DNA of 64,000 nt from Micromonospora mirobrigensis (GTDB taxonomy: Bacteria > Actinomycetota > Actinomycetes > Mycobacteriales > Micromonosporaceae): contig NZ_FMCX01000001.1 of assembly GCF_900091555.1 (NCBI RefSeq), forward strand, positions 682,001-746,000, given 5' to 3'. The notes beneath the pieces were generated by a model. That model searched no databases. It saw only the letters and a program-made list of their open reading frames with translations, and was not told the DNA's origin. This document shows, piece by piece, positions 47,946 to 56,568 of this stretch. Each line of letters opens with the position of its first letter. The stretch's first letter is position 1. The position numbers and the translations under genes are program-made.

Positions 47946-47949
47946 GTGA
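47884..47949 (+). CDS. 21-codon mini-ORF, unit 2
   Basis: Identical peptide to unit 1, because the repeat is exact. Starts at GTG 47884 with GGGAGG seven bases upstream and ends at TGA 47947-47949, overlapping the GTG (47946) of half-transporter B. Confidence 0.45.
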   Translation: MSARSEPVLRAPQSRTKGGTA

Positions 47950-50078
47950 GCGCGAGGAGTGAGCCGAACGAGCCGGGGGCGCGGGCCCCGCAGTCGCGGA
48001 CCGGCGGGGGCGGCGCCGGCGCGAGGAAGGACCCCGGTTGGTGGGGTGCCCCGCCGGCGGGAAAGGGCGGCGGCGGAGCCGGCGTACCCGAGCAGAAGGC
48101 GGCCGGCGACCCGCGGACGCCGAAGCGGCTGCCCCCGGGCGGGCAGCGCGGCGGCCCGCCGTGGATGGGCGCCGCCATGCCGGCGGAGAAGTCGATGAAC
48201 TTCGGGCCGTCCGCCCGGCGGCTGCTGGGCCGGCTGCGACCGCACCGGTTGCAGCTGGTCACGATCATCACGCTCGGGGTGTCCAGCGTCGCGGCCGCCG
48301 TGGTCGGACCGAAGATCCTCGGCCGCGCCACCGACATCATCTTCACCGGCGTGATCGGGCACCAACTGCCCGCCGGCAGCACCCTCGACCAGGCCGTCGC
48401 CGGTGCCCGGGCAGCCGGCAACGACAACCTCGCCGACATGCTGGCCCGAATGGACGTGGTCCCCGGCGTCGGCATCGACTTCGACGCGCTGGGCCGGGTG
48501 CTGCTGCTGGCGCTCGGCCTCTACCTGGCGGCCAGCCTGCTCTCCTGGTGGCAGGGCTGGCTGCTCAACGGGGTGGTGCAGCGGACCGTGCTGCGGCTGC
48601 GCGCCGACGTGGAGGACAAGCTCAACCGGCTGCCACTGCCGTACTTCGACCGGCAGCCCCGCGGTGAGCTGCTCAGCCGGGTCACCAACGACATCGACAA
48701 CATCTCGCAGACCCTGTCGCAGACGCTCAGCCAGCTGCTCACCTCGGTGCTGACCGTGGTCGGTGTGCTGGCGATGATGTTCTGGATCTCGCCGGTGCTC
48801 GCCCTGGTCGCGCTGGTCGCGGTGCCGCTGTCGGTGATCGTCACCCGGCTGATCGCCAAGCGGTCGCAGCGCCGGTTCATCGCCCAGTGGCGGCACACCG
48901 GCGAGTTGAACGGGCAGATCGAGGAGGCGTACACCGGGCACGAGCTGGTCAAGGTCTTCGGCCGGCAGCGGGAGGTCGAGGCGGCGTTCGCCGCCAAGAA
49001 CGAGGAGTTGTTCCAGGCCAGCTTCGGCGCCCAGTTCATCTCCGGGATCATCATGCCGGCGATGATGTTCGTCGGGAACCTCAGCTACGTGGCGATCGCC
49101 GTGGTCGGTGGGCTGCGGGTGGCCTCCGGGACGATGAGCCTCGGCGACGTGCAGGCGTTCATCCAGTACTCGCGGCAGTTCACCCAGCCGCTCACCCAGG
49201 TCGCCTCGATGGCGAACCTGCTCCAGTCCGGGGTGGCCTCCGCCGAACGGGTCTTCGCGGTGCTCGACGCCGAGGAGCAGACCCCGGACCGGGTGGCCTC
49301 CGCCCGGGTCGACGGGCGGGTCGAGTTCGAACACGTCTCCTTCCGGTACAAGCCGGACAAGCCGCTGATCGACGACCTGTCGCTGGTCGCCGAGCCGGGG
49401 CACACGGTGGCGATCGTCGGCCCGACCGGCGCCGGCAAGACCACCCTGGTCAACCTGATCATGCGCTTCTACGAGCTGGACGCCGGCCGGATCACCCTGG
49501 ACCGGCAGGACATCAGCACGATGACCCGCACCGAGCTGCGCGGGCGGATCGGCATGGTCCTCCAGGACACCTGGCTCTTCGGCGGCACCATCCGGGACAA
49601 CATCGCCTACGGCCGACCGGGCGCCGGCGAGGAGGAGATCCTCGCCGCCGCCCGGGCGACCTTCGTGGACCGCTTCGTCCGCAGCCTGCCCGACGGGTAC
49701 GACACCGTGATCAACGAGGAGGGCAGCAACGTCAGCGCCGGCGAGAAGCAGCTGATCACCATCGCCCGGGCGTTCCTGGCCGAGCCGTCGCTGCTGATCC
49801 TGGACGAGGCGACCAGCTCGGTGGACACCCGGACCGAGGTGCTGCTCCAGCGGGCGATGGCGGCGCTGCGCTCGGACCGGACCAGCTTCGTCATCGCCCA
49901 CCGGCTCTCCACCATCCGCGACGCCGACCTGATCCTGATGATGGAGCACGGCCGGATCGTCGAGCAGGGCACCCACGAGGAGTTGCTGGCCGCAGGCGGC
50001 GCCTACCACGACCTCTACCACTCCCAGTTCACCGCCGCCGCCTCCGTCGACGCGGAGCCGGAACCGGCGGCGCGCTAG
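47946..50078 (+). CDS. ABC exporter half-transporter B (altered signature)
   Basis: 710 residues. A ~75-residue Gly/Pro/Arg-rich N-terminal extension (first residues [11 protein letters not shown] from the repeat), then a six-helix domain (~95-410) with a ~45-residue external loop after helix 1, then ATPase: Walker [14 protein letters not shown], signature [14 protein letters not shown] (SAGEK instead of SGGQ), Walker [13 protein letters not shown] with intact Glu, H-loop IAHRLSTI. Complements half-transporter A: one competent and one degenerate ATP site. True start could be the ATG further in, but GTG 47946 keeps coupling. Confidence 0.92.
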   Translation: MSARSEPNEPGARAPQSRTGGGGAGARKDPGWWGAPPAGKGGGGAGVPEQKAAGDPRTPKRLPPGGQRGGPPWMGAAMPAEKSMNFGPSARRLLGRLRPHRLQLVTIITLGVSSVAAAVVGPKILGRATDIIFTGVIGHQLPAGSTLDQAVAGARAAGNDNLADMLARMDVVPGVGIDFDALGRVLLLALGLYLAASLLSWWQGWLLNGVVQRTVLRLRADVEDKLNRLPLPYFDRQPRGELLSRVTNDIDNISQTLSQTLSQLLTSVLTVVGVLAMMFWISPVLALVALVAVPLSVIVTRLIAKRSQRRFIAQWRHTGELNGQIEEAYTGHELVKVFGRQREVEAAFAAKNEELFQASFGAQFISGIIMPAMMFVGNLSYVAIAVVGGLRVASGTMSLGDVQAFIQYSRQFTQPLTQVASMANLLQSGVASAERVFAVLDAEEQTPDRVASARVDGRVEFEHVSFRYKPDKPLIDDLSLVAEPGHTVAIVGPTGAGKTTLVNLIMRFYELDAGRITLDRQDISTMTRTELRGRIGMVLQDTWLFGGTIRDNIAYGRPGAGEEEILAAARATFVDRFVRSLPDGYDTVINEEGSNVSAGEKQLITIARAFLAEPSLLILDEATSSVDTRTEVLLQRAMAALRSDRTSFVIAHRLSTIRDADLILMMEHGRIVEQGTHEELLAAGGAYHDLYHSQFTAAASVDAEPEPAAR

Positions 50079-51286
50079 GGCAGGAGGGCGGCGGAATGAG
50101 TGGCGACCAGCCGGTCGAACAGGGCCAGGACCTCGGAGGCCGGCATCGGGGGCAGGGACCGGCCGTCGCGCAGGCGCAGGGCGACCGCGCCGGCGGCGGC
50201 CTCCCGGGCGCCGATCACCCCGGCGTACGGGACCCGGCGGCGGGACGCGTCCCGCACCCGGGCGCCCAACGAACCGGCGTGGTCGACCTCGACCCGCAGG
50301 CCGGCGTCCAAGGCCCGGCGGGCCAGCGCCTGCGCCGCCTCCGCCTGGCCGTCGTCGACCGGGAGGAGCACCAGCTGCACCGGGGCGTACCAGACCGGGA
50401 AGGCGCCCTCGTGCACCTCGATCAGGTACGCGAAGAGCCGTTCCATGCTGCCGACCAGGCTCCGGTGCACCATCACCGGCCGTTGCCGGCTCCCGTCGGC
50501 CGCGGTGTACGACAGGTCGAACCGCTCCGGCTTGTCGAAGTCGAGCTGGACGGTGGAGATGGTCGACTCCCGGCCGGCCGCGTCGACCACCTGGATGTCG
50601 ATCTTCGGGCCGTAGAACGCCGCCTCGCCGGGCGCCGCCACGAAGTCGACCCCGTCGAGCGCGGCGCGGAGCAGCTCCTCGGCCCGCGCCCACTGGGCGT
50701 CGTCGCCGACGTACTTCTCCCCCGGCCCGCGCAGCGACAGCCGGAACCCGGCCGGTCGTACGCCGAGCGCCGCGTGCGCCTCGCCGATCAGCCGGAGGAT
50801 CTCGCGGACCTCGTCGCCCACCTGGTCCAGGGCGCAGAAGTTGTGCGCGTCGTTGAGCGAGATGGCCCGTACCCGGGACAACCCGCCCAGCACGCCGGAG
50901 CGCTCCGCCCGGTACATCCCGCCCAGCTCGGCGATCCGCAGCGGCAGTTCGCGGTAGGAACGGCCCCGGGCCCGGAAGACCAGCGCGTGGTGCGGGCAGA
51001 GCGCCGGCCGGAGCACGAACTCGTCGTCGGCGCTCAGCCGCATCGGCGGGAACATGTCCGCTTCGAAGTAGCCGAGGTGACCGGAGAGCTCGAACAGCTC
51101 CCGTTTGCCCAGCGGCGGCGAGTACACGTGCCGGTAGCCGCTGCGCCGCTCCAGGTCGCGGACGTACTCCTCGACGGCGTGCCGGGCGGCGGCGCCGGCC
51201 GGCAGCCAGATCGGCAGTCCGGCACCGGCGAGGGGGTCGGAGACGAACAGCTCCAGCTCCCGGCCGAGCCTGCGGTGGTCGATCAT
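50075..51286 (-). CDS. Threonyl-tRNA synthetase paralogue lacking TGS and editing domains
   Basis: 403 residues against ~640-680 for normal ThrRS. It begins at the catalytic core ([14 protein letters not shown]) with no TGS or N2 editing region. Zinc ligands: Cys in LRPALCPHH, His in NDAHNFC, His in [13 protein letters not shown]. Motif 2 [24 protein letters not shown]; the C-terminal anticodon-binding domain ([12 protein letters not shown]...) is present. Likely charges tRNA-Thr. An attenuator with Thr codons precedes it. Possible roles: threonine-starvation backup, or resistance to a ThrRS inhibitor. Stop codon shared tail-to-tail with the ABC gene (CTAG). Confidence 0.9.
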   Translation of the reverse strand: MIDHRRLGRELELFVSDPLAGAGLPIWLPAGAAARHAVEEYVRDLERRSGYRHVYSPPLGKRELFELSGHLGYFEADMFPPMRLSADDEFVLRPALCPHHALVFRARGRSYRELPLRIAELGGMYRAERSGVLGGLSRVRAISLNDAHNFCALDQVGDEVREILRLIGEAHAALGVRPAGFRLSLRGPGEKYVGDDAQWARAEELLRAALDGVDFVAAPGEAAFYGPKIDIQVVDAAGRESTISTVQLDFDKPERFDLSYTAADGSRQRPVMVHRSLVGSMERLFAYLIEVHEGAFPVWYAPVQLVLLPVDDGQAEAAQALARRALDAGLRVEVDHAGSLGARVRDASRRRVPYAGVIGAREAAAGAVALRLRDGRSLPPMPASEVLALFDRLVATHSAALLP

Positions 51287-51335
51287 GTCGCTCTCCTTGA
51301 TCGGGTACGACCCGGAGGCGAGCTGGCCCGGAACG

Positions 51336-51374
51336 CGACGAGGCCCCGGGGCGGTTCGCCCCGGGGCCTCGTCG
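51336..51374 (-). terminator. Attenuator terminator hairpin
   Basis: CGACGAGGCCCCGGGGCG (51336-51353) pairs perfectly over 18 bp with 51357-51374 around a 3-nt loop. On the transcribed strand it begins 9 nt after the leader-peptide stop and ends 49 nt before the ThrRS start. Confidence 0.88.
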
Positions 51375-51383
51375 ACGGTTACG

Positions 51384-51437
51384 TCAGTGCGGCGCGCCGG
51401 GGATTCCCGGCGTCGTGGTCACCATCGCGCTGCACAT
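51384..51437 (-). CDS. Threonine leader peptide (attenuation)
   Basis: 17 codons, MCSAMVTTTPGIPGAPH, with Thr codons ACC-ACG-ACG at positions 7-9 (51419-51411). A small hairpin GCCGGG/CCCGGC (51396-51411) overlaps the last Thr codon, where a stalled ribosome would mask it. TACGGT (51449-51444) is six bases before the ATG: translation can begin at the first base of the transcript. Downstream lies the terminator hairpin and a ThrRS paralogue: the classical attenuator layout. Confidence 0.82.
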   Translation of the reverse strand: MCSAMVTTTPGIPGAPH

Positions 51438-51791
51438 GCCGCCACCGTAGGCGCGGCGGCGCCGGCCGTGCGACGGATTTCGGAGAGCTGGGTGCGGGTC
51501 GCCGGCACGGGACCTGCCGGCGACCCGCGGCGGCCACGTCGTCAGGAACGGGGGACCCGACGTGCGTGGGCCGCGCGATTCACCACGGTACGCGCACGGA
51601 CGCCGATCCGCCGCCCGCTCCCGGCACGCGTCGGCATGTCACCACCCGTCACCCCGCACCGACCGGCGTCGTTGTCATCTGGGCCCGGGGTCGTGTCCGT
51701 GGTCACCGCCGGCCGGGCCCGTCGAGCGTGACGGCGGACACGGGAGCAGGCTCGGCACGTTCGATTGGCCGGATCCGGCGAGGTGGCAGTC
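51438..51791. other. Divergent promoter region, no further gene seen
   Basis: Holds the -10 of the ThrRS leader transcript (reverse-strand TACGGT, 51449-51444) and the upstream region of the DedA gene. About 51450-51760 is GC-rich and no supportable gene was found on either strand. Confidence 0.5.
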
Positions 51792-52400
51792 GTGCCCGAA
51801 CTACTCACTGACGTCGCGTCACCGGCGTGGGCCTACCTGCTGCTCATGGGCCTGCTCGTGGTGGACGCCTTCGTGCCGATCGTGCCCACCCAGGTCGTGA
51901 TGATCACCGGCGGCGCGCTCACCGTCTACGGCGGGCTGAGCCTCCCCACCACCATCGCGGTCGGCACGCTCGGCGTCTTCGTCGGCGACCTGGCCTGCTA
52001 CCAGCTCGGCCGGGTGGCGCCGGACCGCCGGCCGCCCCGGCACGCCGAGCCGAACCGGGCCCGCCGGGTCGCCAAGCGGGTCACCCGAGGCCTGCGCCGA
52101 CCCGGGCCGCTGGTGATCCTGCTCTGCCGCTTCGTGCCGGGCGGCCGGATGGCGGCCTGCTTCTCAGCCGGCCGCAGCCGCTACCCGTACCGGCTGTTCG
52201 TGCTCTACGAGCTGACCGCGGCCGTCGGCTGGGCGACCTACGGCGCGCTGGTCGGGCACCTGGGCGGCACCGCGCTGACCGAGTCGGCGTGGCGGCTGGC
52301 GCTGATCGCGACGGCCGCGGCGGCCGGGTTCGCGGCGGCCGGCTGGGCGATGACGGTGATCGCCGCCCGCAACGCCCCCACCGAGGTCACCGCCGACTGA
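51792..52400 (+). CDS. DedA-family membrane protein
   Basis: 202 residues, about five membrane helices. DedA (SNARE-associated) features: FVPIVPTQVVMITGGALTVYGGL, GVFVGDLACYQLGR, ILLCRFVPGGRMAACFSAGRSRYPYRLFVLYE (F-x-R-x-x-P-G-x-R motif), VGWATYGALVGHLGG. Family members translocate lipid carriers or phospholipids and maintain the proton gradient. Start uncertain among TTG 51765, GTG 51783 and GTG 51792; 51792 keeps a GAGG purine run at reasonable distance. Confidence 0.85.
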   Translation: MPELLTDVASPAWAYLLLMGLLVVDAFVPIVPTQVVMITGGALTVYGGLSLPTTIAVGTLGVFVGDLACYQLGRVAPDRRPPRHAEPNRARRVAKRVTRGLRRPGPLVILLCRFVPGGRMAACFSAGRSRYPYRLFVLYELTAAVGWATYGALVGHLGGTALTESAWRLALIATAAAAGFAAAGWAMTVIAARNAPTEVTAD

Positions 52401-52465
52401 GCCTCGGGCGGGCTTCCTGCGCTTCGCAAACCCAGGGAACCGGTGGGCGTCGTGCGGGCGTCCTT

Positions 52466-52525
52466 TCGACCTGATGGCGCAAACGACTCGCGGCGCGGGC
52501 TGAGTCATCCGCGCCATCAGGTCGA
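52466..52525. repeat. Intergenic inverted repeat (TCGACCTGATGGCGC arms)
   Basis: TCGACCTGATGGCGC (52466-52480) pairs exactly with 52511-52525; inner GACTC/GAGTC pairs extend the stem after a 4-nt mismatch, loop ~12 nt. Lies 65 bp after the DedA stop. It could terminate that gene or be a repeat-family member; no second copy in the window. Confidence 0.8.
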
Positions 52526-52665
52526 CAGCGTCCTGTGGCACGCACCGAACGCCAGCGGCACGACCTGCCCGGTCGCGCGGCCGGGCTGTTGACCTCAACC
52601 GCGCTTCAGCTCCTAGCGTCGGTGTCGGACGGGGCGGCCGGCGCTCCGACGTGATGGAGGCGCAG

Positions 52666-53499
52666 ATGATCCTGGTGACGGGGGCGACCGGCACGGTGGG
52701 CCGCGAGGTGGTGTCGCTGCTGGCGGCACGGGGCGAGCGGGTACGCGCGGTGACCCGCAAGCCGGAGGCCGCCGAGCTGCCGGCCGGGGTGGAGGTGGTC
52801 GCCACCGACCTGGCCGACCCGGCCTCGCTGGCGCCACACCTGGCCGGGGTGGCGGCGGTCTTCCTGATCTGGCCGTTCACCGACCCGGCCGTGGCCCGCA
52901 CGCACGCGCCGGAGGTCGCCCGGCTGGCCGCCGAGCGGGGCGCCCGGGTGGTCTACCTCTCGGCACCGGGGGCCGACCAGCCGGACACCTTCTGGGGGAT
53001 CGTGGAACGGGCCGTCGAGGCGTCCGGGGCGTCGTGGACGTTCCTGCGGCCGGTGGGCTTCGCCGCGAACACCCTGATGTGGGCCGAGCAGATCCGGGCC
53101 GGCGACGTGGTGCGCTGGCCGTACGCCGCCGCGGCCCGGTCGCTGGTGCACGAGCGGGATCTCGCCGAGGTGGCCGTCGCGGCGTTGACCACGGACCGCC
53201 ACCTCGGCGACCGGCTGCTGATCAGCGGGCCGGAGACCCTCACCCAGGAGGAACAGGTGCACACCATCGGCCGGGTGATCGGCCGGGAGCTGCGGTGGGC
53301 GGAGCAGCCGCTCGACGAGGCTCGACGGATGTTGACGGCGGCGTTCGGCGATCCCGCCTTCGCCGACGCCGCGCTGGCCGGGTGGGCCGCCTTCGTCGAC
53401 CGACCGGAGGCGGTCACCGACACCGTCGAGCGGGTCACCGGCCACCCCGCCCGCCCGTACGCCGATTGGGTCGCCGACCACGCCGACGACTTCCGCTGA
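52666..53499 (+). CDS. NmrA/SDR-a-like NAD(P)-binding protein
   Basis: 277 residues. Rossmann start MILVTGATGTVGREVVSLLAARG, YLSAPGADQPD, WTFLRPVGFAANTLMW: the NmrA-like/atypical SDR family, lacking the YxxxK catalytic pair. Members include NAD(P)H:quinone oxidoreductase-like and redox-sensing proteins. ATG 52666 has GGAGG six bases upstream (in-frame GTG 52651 and ATG 52654 do not). Convergent with lpdA, 21 bp apart. Confidence 0.85.
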   Translation: MILVTGATGTVGREVVSLLAARGERVRAVTRKPEAAELPAGVEVVATDLADPASLAPHLAGVAAVFLIWPFTDPAVARTHAPEVARLAAERGARVVYLSAPGADQPDTFWGIVERAVEASGASWTFLRPVGFAANTLMWAEQIRAGDVVRWPYAAAARSLVHERDLAEVAVAALTTDRHLGDRLLISGPETLTQEEQVHTIGRVIGRELRWAEQPLDEARRMLTAAFGDPAFADAALAGWAAFVDRPEAVTDTVERVTGHPARPYADWVADHADDFR

Positions 53500-53520
53500 C
53501 CGCCGCCGGGGCCGGCCCGC

Positions 53521-54924
53521 CTACTCCAGCTCGTGCAGCATCAGCTGGCGGGCGGCCTCGGTGATCGACCCGGACAGCGACGGGTAGATGGTGATCGTCT
53601 GGGCCAGCTCGTTGACGGTGAGGTTGTTCTCCACCGCCATGGTGATCGGCAGGATCAGCTCGCTGGCCTTGGGGGCCACCACCACGCCACCGATGACCTG
53701 GCCGCTGGCGGGCCGGCAGAAGAGCTTGACGAAGCCGTCGGCCAGGTCGTCCATCTTCGCCCGGGCGTTGCCGGACAGCGGCAGCATCACCTGCCGGGCG
53801 GGCACCTTGCCGGCGGCCACCTCGTCGTGCGAGACGCCCACCGTGGCCAGCTCCGGGTCGGTGAAGACGTTCGCCGCGACGGTACGCAGCCGCAACGGCC
53901 GGACCGCCTCGCCCAGCGCGTGCCACATGGCGATCCGGCCCTGCATGGCGGCGACGCTGGCCAGCGGCAGCACGCCGGTGCAGTCGCCGGCGGCGTAGAC
54001 GCCCGGCACGTTGGTCCGTGACACCCGGTCGACCTGGACGTAGCCGCCCCGGGCCAGCTCGACGCCGTACTCGGAGAGCCCCAGGCCGGCGGTGTTCGGG
54101 ATGGAGCCGACCGCGATCAGCGCGTGCGAGCCGGCGACCACCCGGCCGTCGGAGAGCTCGACCTCGACGCCGTCGTCGGTGCGGCGGACCGCGTCGGCGC
54201 GCGAGTTGTTGAGGATGCTCATGCCCCGGTTGCGGAAGACCCGCTCGATCGCCATCGCGGCGTCGGCGTCCTCGTGCGGCATCACCCGGTCCCGGCTGGA
54301 GACCAGGGTGACCTGGACCCCCATCGCCAGGTAGGCGCTGGCGAACTCGGCGCCGGTCACGCCGGAGCCGACCACGATCAGGTGCTCGGGGAGCTCGGGC
54401 AGGTCGTACACCTGGCGCCAGGTGAGGATGCGCTCGCCGTCGGGCACGGCGGTGGGAAGCTGGCGCGGGGTCGCGCCGGTGGCGATCAGCACGGTCGAGG
54501 CGGCGATGGAGTATTCCTCGCCACCACCGGTCGGGGTGACCAGCACCCGGTGGGTGTGACCGAGGGTGTCCTCGCCGAGCCGGGCGCTGCCGGCCACGAA
54601 GCTGACCCCGGCCTTGACCAGCTTGTCGTGGATGTCGGCGGACTGGGCCAGCGCCAACCGCTTGACCCGCCCGTGCACGGCCCGGGCGTCGACGGTGACC
54701 GCCTCCAGCCCGTCGGAGTGCACGCCGAACTCCTCGGTGTCCCGGTAGCCGGTGACCACCTGCGAGCTGGCGATGAAGGTCTTGGACGGCACACAGTCGG
54801 AGAGCACGCAGGCCCCACCGGCCCCTTCGGCCTCCACGACGGTGACATCAGCGTCCAGCTGGGCGGCGACCAGGGCCGCCTCGTACCCGGCCGGCCCCCC
54901 GCCGATGATCACGATCTGGCTCAC
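53521..54924 (-). CDS. lpdA: LpdA-type NAD(P)H:quinone oxidoreductase
   Basis: 467 residues, pyridine nucleotide-disulfide reductase fold. FAD site IVIIGGGPAGYEAALVA; GGACVLSDCVPSKTFIAS with Cys39 and Cys44 at the redox-pair spacing; NAD site VVGSGVTGAEFASAYL; GDCTGVLPLASVAAMQGR. In mycobacterial LpdA (Rv3303c) one active-site Cys is missing, and the enzyme reduces quinones; here both are present, but the C-terminal catalytic His is Tyr (TIYPSLSGSI). So it should be flavin-dependent quinone reduction rather than lipoamide chemistry. GTG 54924 has AAAGGA upstream. Confidence 0.9.
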   Translation of the reverse strand: MSQIVIIGGGPAGYEAALVAAQLDADVTVVEAEGAGGACVLSDCVPSKTFIASSQVVTGYRDTEEFGVHSDGLEAVTVDARAVHGRVKRLALAQSADIHDKLVKAGVSFVAGSARLGEDTLGHTHRVLVTPTGGGEEYSIAASTVLIATGATPRQLPTAVPDGERILTWRQVYDLPELPEHLIVVGSGVTGAEFASAYLAMGVQVTLVSSRDRVMPHEDADAAMAIERVFRNRGMSILNNSRADAVRRTDDGVEVELSDGRVVAGSHALIAVGSIPNTAGLGLSEYGVELARGGYVQVDRVSRTNVPGVYAAGDCTGVLPLASVAAMQGRIAMWHALGEAVRPLRLRTVAANVFTDPELATVGVSHDEVAAGKVPARQVMLPLSGNARAKMDDLADGFVKLFCRPASGQVIGGVVVAPKASELILPITMAVENNLTVNELAQTITIYPSLSGSITEAARQLMLHELE

Positions 54925-55030
54925 AGGGCCATCCTTTCGTCCGCGCTCACAGTGACTTTCTTCTCCCGAACGTGTCCGACACGCACCGTCGTATTCTCCC
55001 CCACCCGTCCGCCGGGCTATCGTCATCGCC

Positions 55031-55486
55031 GTGCGTCATTACGCCGCCTACGGCTCAAACCTCGATCCCGCCCGGATGCGCGCCTACTGCCCGCACTCGC
55101 CGATGGTGGGCACCGGCTGGCTGGAGGGCTGGCGGCTCACCTTCGCGGGCGAGGACGTCATCGGCTGGGAGGGCTCGGTCAGCACCGTCGTCGAGTCCCC
55201 GGGCGACCGGGTCTTCGTGGCGCTCTACGACATCCACCCGTACGACGCCGCCCAGCTCGACGAGATCGAGGGCGTGACCGCCGGGACGTACCGCAAGATC
55301 ACCGTCCGCGTCTCGACGCTCGACGGGGACGTGACGGCCTGGGTGTACGTCTTCGACGGGTACGAGGGCGGGCTGCCCACCGCGTGGTATCTGTCGGAGA
55401 TCGCGAACGCCGCGCAGAAGGCGGGCGCGCCGGACGACTACGTCACCGAGCTGCGGTCCCGCCCCACCGGCACCGCGACGACGTAG
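55031..55486 (+). CDS. Gamma-glutamylcyclotransferase-fold protein
   Basis: 151 residues. YAAYGSNLDPARMRAYCP is the GGCT-fold signature (YGSNL), and LDEIEGVTAGTYRKI holds the family acidic residue. The family releases 5-oxoproline from gamma-glutamyl compounds, though many small members have unknown substrates. TATCGT at 55018-55023 is seven bases before GTG 55031 (leaderless). A similar gene (Rv3304) neighbours lpdA in mycobacteria, as I recall. Confidence 0.85.
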   Translation: MRHYAAYGSNLDPARMRAYCPHSPMVGTGWLEGWRLTFAGEDVIGWEGSVSTVVESPGDRVFVALYDIHPYDAAQLDEIEGVTAGTYRKITVRVSTLDGDVTAWVYVFDGYEGGLPTAWYLSEIANAAQKAGAPDDYVTELRSRPTGTATT

Positions 55487-55558
55487 CGCGTATCCCACCC
55501 GACCAGTCTGCTCCGCCGCCCCGGCCGGCCGGCCGCCGACCCCCGGTGGCGTCGCGCA

Positions 55559-56509
55559 TCACACACCGGCCGGCACGACCAGCTCGTACATGTCGACCGC
55601 CAGGGTCTCCCGCAGCCCCACCGAGCGGTAGAGCGACAGCGCGGCGGTCGGGTTGGCCAGGTCCACGCCGAGGCCGGCGGTGGCCCGCCCCTTGGCCGCG
55701 TACGCGGCGAAGGCGTGCCCGAGCAGCGCGGCGCCCACTCCGCGACGCCGCTGCCCGGGCAGCACGGCCAGGTTCTTGACCCAGCCCTCGTTGCGGTCGG
55801 CGCCCTGGTCGGAGGAGCGCAGGACGCCAGCCGGCTCGCCGTCCACCTCGGCGACGAACCACTCCTCCCAGGCCGGGGCCGGCTCGATCCGGTCCCGCCA
55901 GGTGGTGAAGTCGCGGGGGTCGTGGTCGAGCGTGTCGGCGAAGGCGGTCTGGTAGATCCGGTGGAAGGTGCGCAGCTCGGCCTCGTCGGCCGGGCGGACC
56001 GGCCGGACCCGCACGCCGGGCGGGGTGGCGGGCGGGTCGGCGGGCAGCGGTCGGCTCATCCGCACGTACCGCTTGGCGAAGCCGAAGCCGGCGTCGCGCA
56101 GGACCTCCCGCCACCGCTGCTCCGGCGGGTAGGCGGCGCAGCGGACGGTGAGCGACGGCAGCCCGCGCTCGGCGGCCCGCTCGGCGACCCGGGCCAGCTG
56201 CCGGTGCAGCAGCGGCCCGCGCAGCTGCTGGCCGCGCTCCGGGTCCACGTACACCTCGACGAACTCCCGCCCCACGCCGGTCGGGTTGTCCATGGTCGCC
56301 CAGGCCACCACGGTGCCGTCGGGGTCCAGGCCGAGCCAGCAGTCCGCCGCCGGGTCGGTGTGCGGCGCGGTCAGGGAGCCCACCACGTCCTCGGCGGAGA
56401 AGTCCGGGAACCCGATCGCGTACGTGTCGGCGGCGTGCACCACCGCCAGGATCGCCGGCACGTCGTCCAGGGTGGGGCGGCGGGCGGTCCAGCCGGCGGG
56501 GAGCGTCAC
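55559..56509 (-). CDS. Two-domain GNAT acetyltransferase
   Basis: 316 residues with two GNAT folds. The N-terminal one (~1-155) has EFVEVYVDPERGQQLRGPLL with a degenerate CoA loop; the C-terminal one (~165-316) has WVKNLAVLPGQRRRGVGAALLGHAFAAY (R-R-G-V-G-A loop) and GLGVDLANPTAALSLYRSVGL. The plan resembles mycothiol synthase and other tandem GNATs, but specific MshD features are not evident, so substrate is unassigned. GTG 56509 follows AGGAT. Confidence 0.85.
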   Translation of the reverse strand: MTLPAGWTARRPTLDDVPAILAVVHAADTYAIGFPDFSAEDVVGSLTAPHTDPAADCWLGLDPDGTVVAWATMDNPTGVGREFVEVYVDPERGQQLRGPLLHRQLARVAERAAERGLPSLTVRCAAYPPEQRWREVLRDAGFGFAKRYVRMSRPLPADPPATPPGVRVRPVRPADEAELRTFHRIYQTAFADTLDHDPRDFTTWRDRIEPAPAWEEWFVAEVDGEPAGVLRSSDQGADRNEGWVKNLAVLPGQRRRGVGAALLGHAFAAYAAKGRATAGLGVDLANPTAALSLYRSVGLRETLAVDMYELVVPAGV

Positions 56510-56568
56510 GGCCGTGATCCTGACAGCCGCACGCGTCTCGCGCCGCCGATTTTCCGCCCCCGGCCCGG

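Noticed and set aside
45675..50693. A 1672-codon open frame on the reverse strand
   Set aside because: It is the antisense shadow of the marR and two ABC genes, rich in Arg/His/Asp/Gly with no fold-like pattern; the + strand genes have clear domains and motifs.
51354..51360. GGTTCG-containing stem suggestive of a tRNA T-arm
   Set aside because: There is no D-arm, anticodon arm or acceptor pairing around it; it is the loop of the attenuator hairpin.
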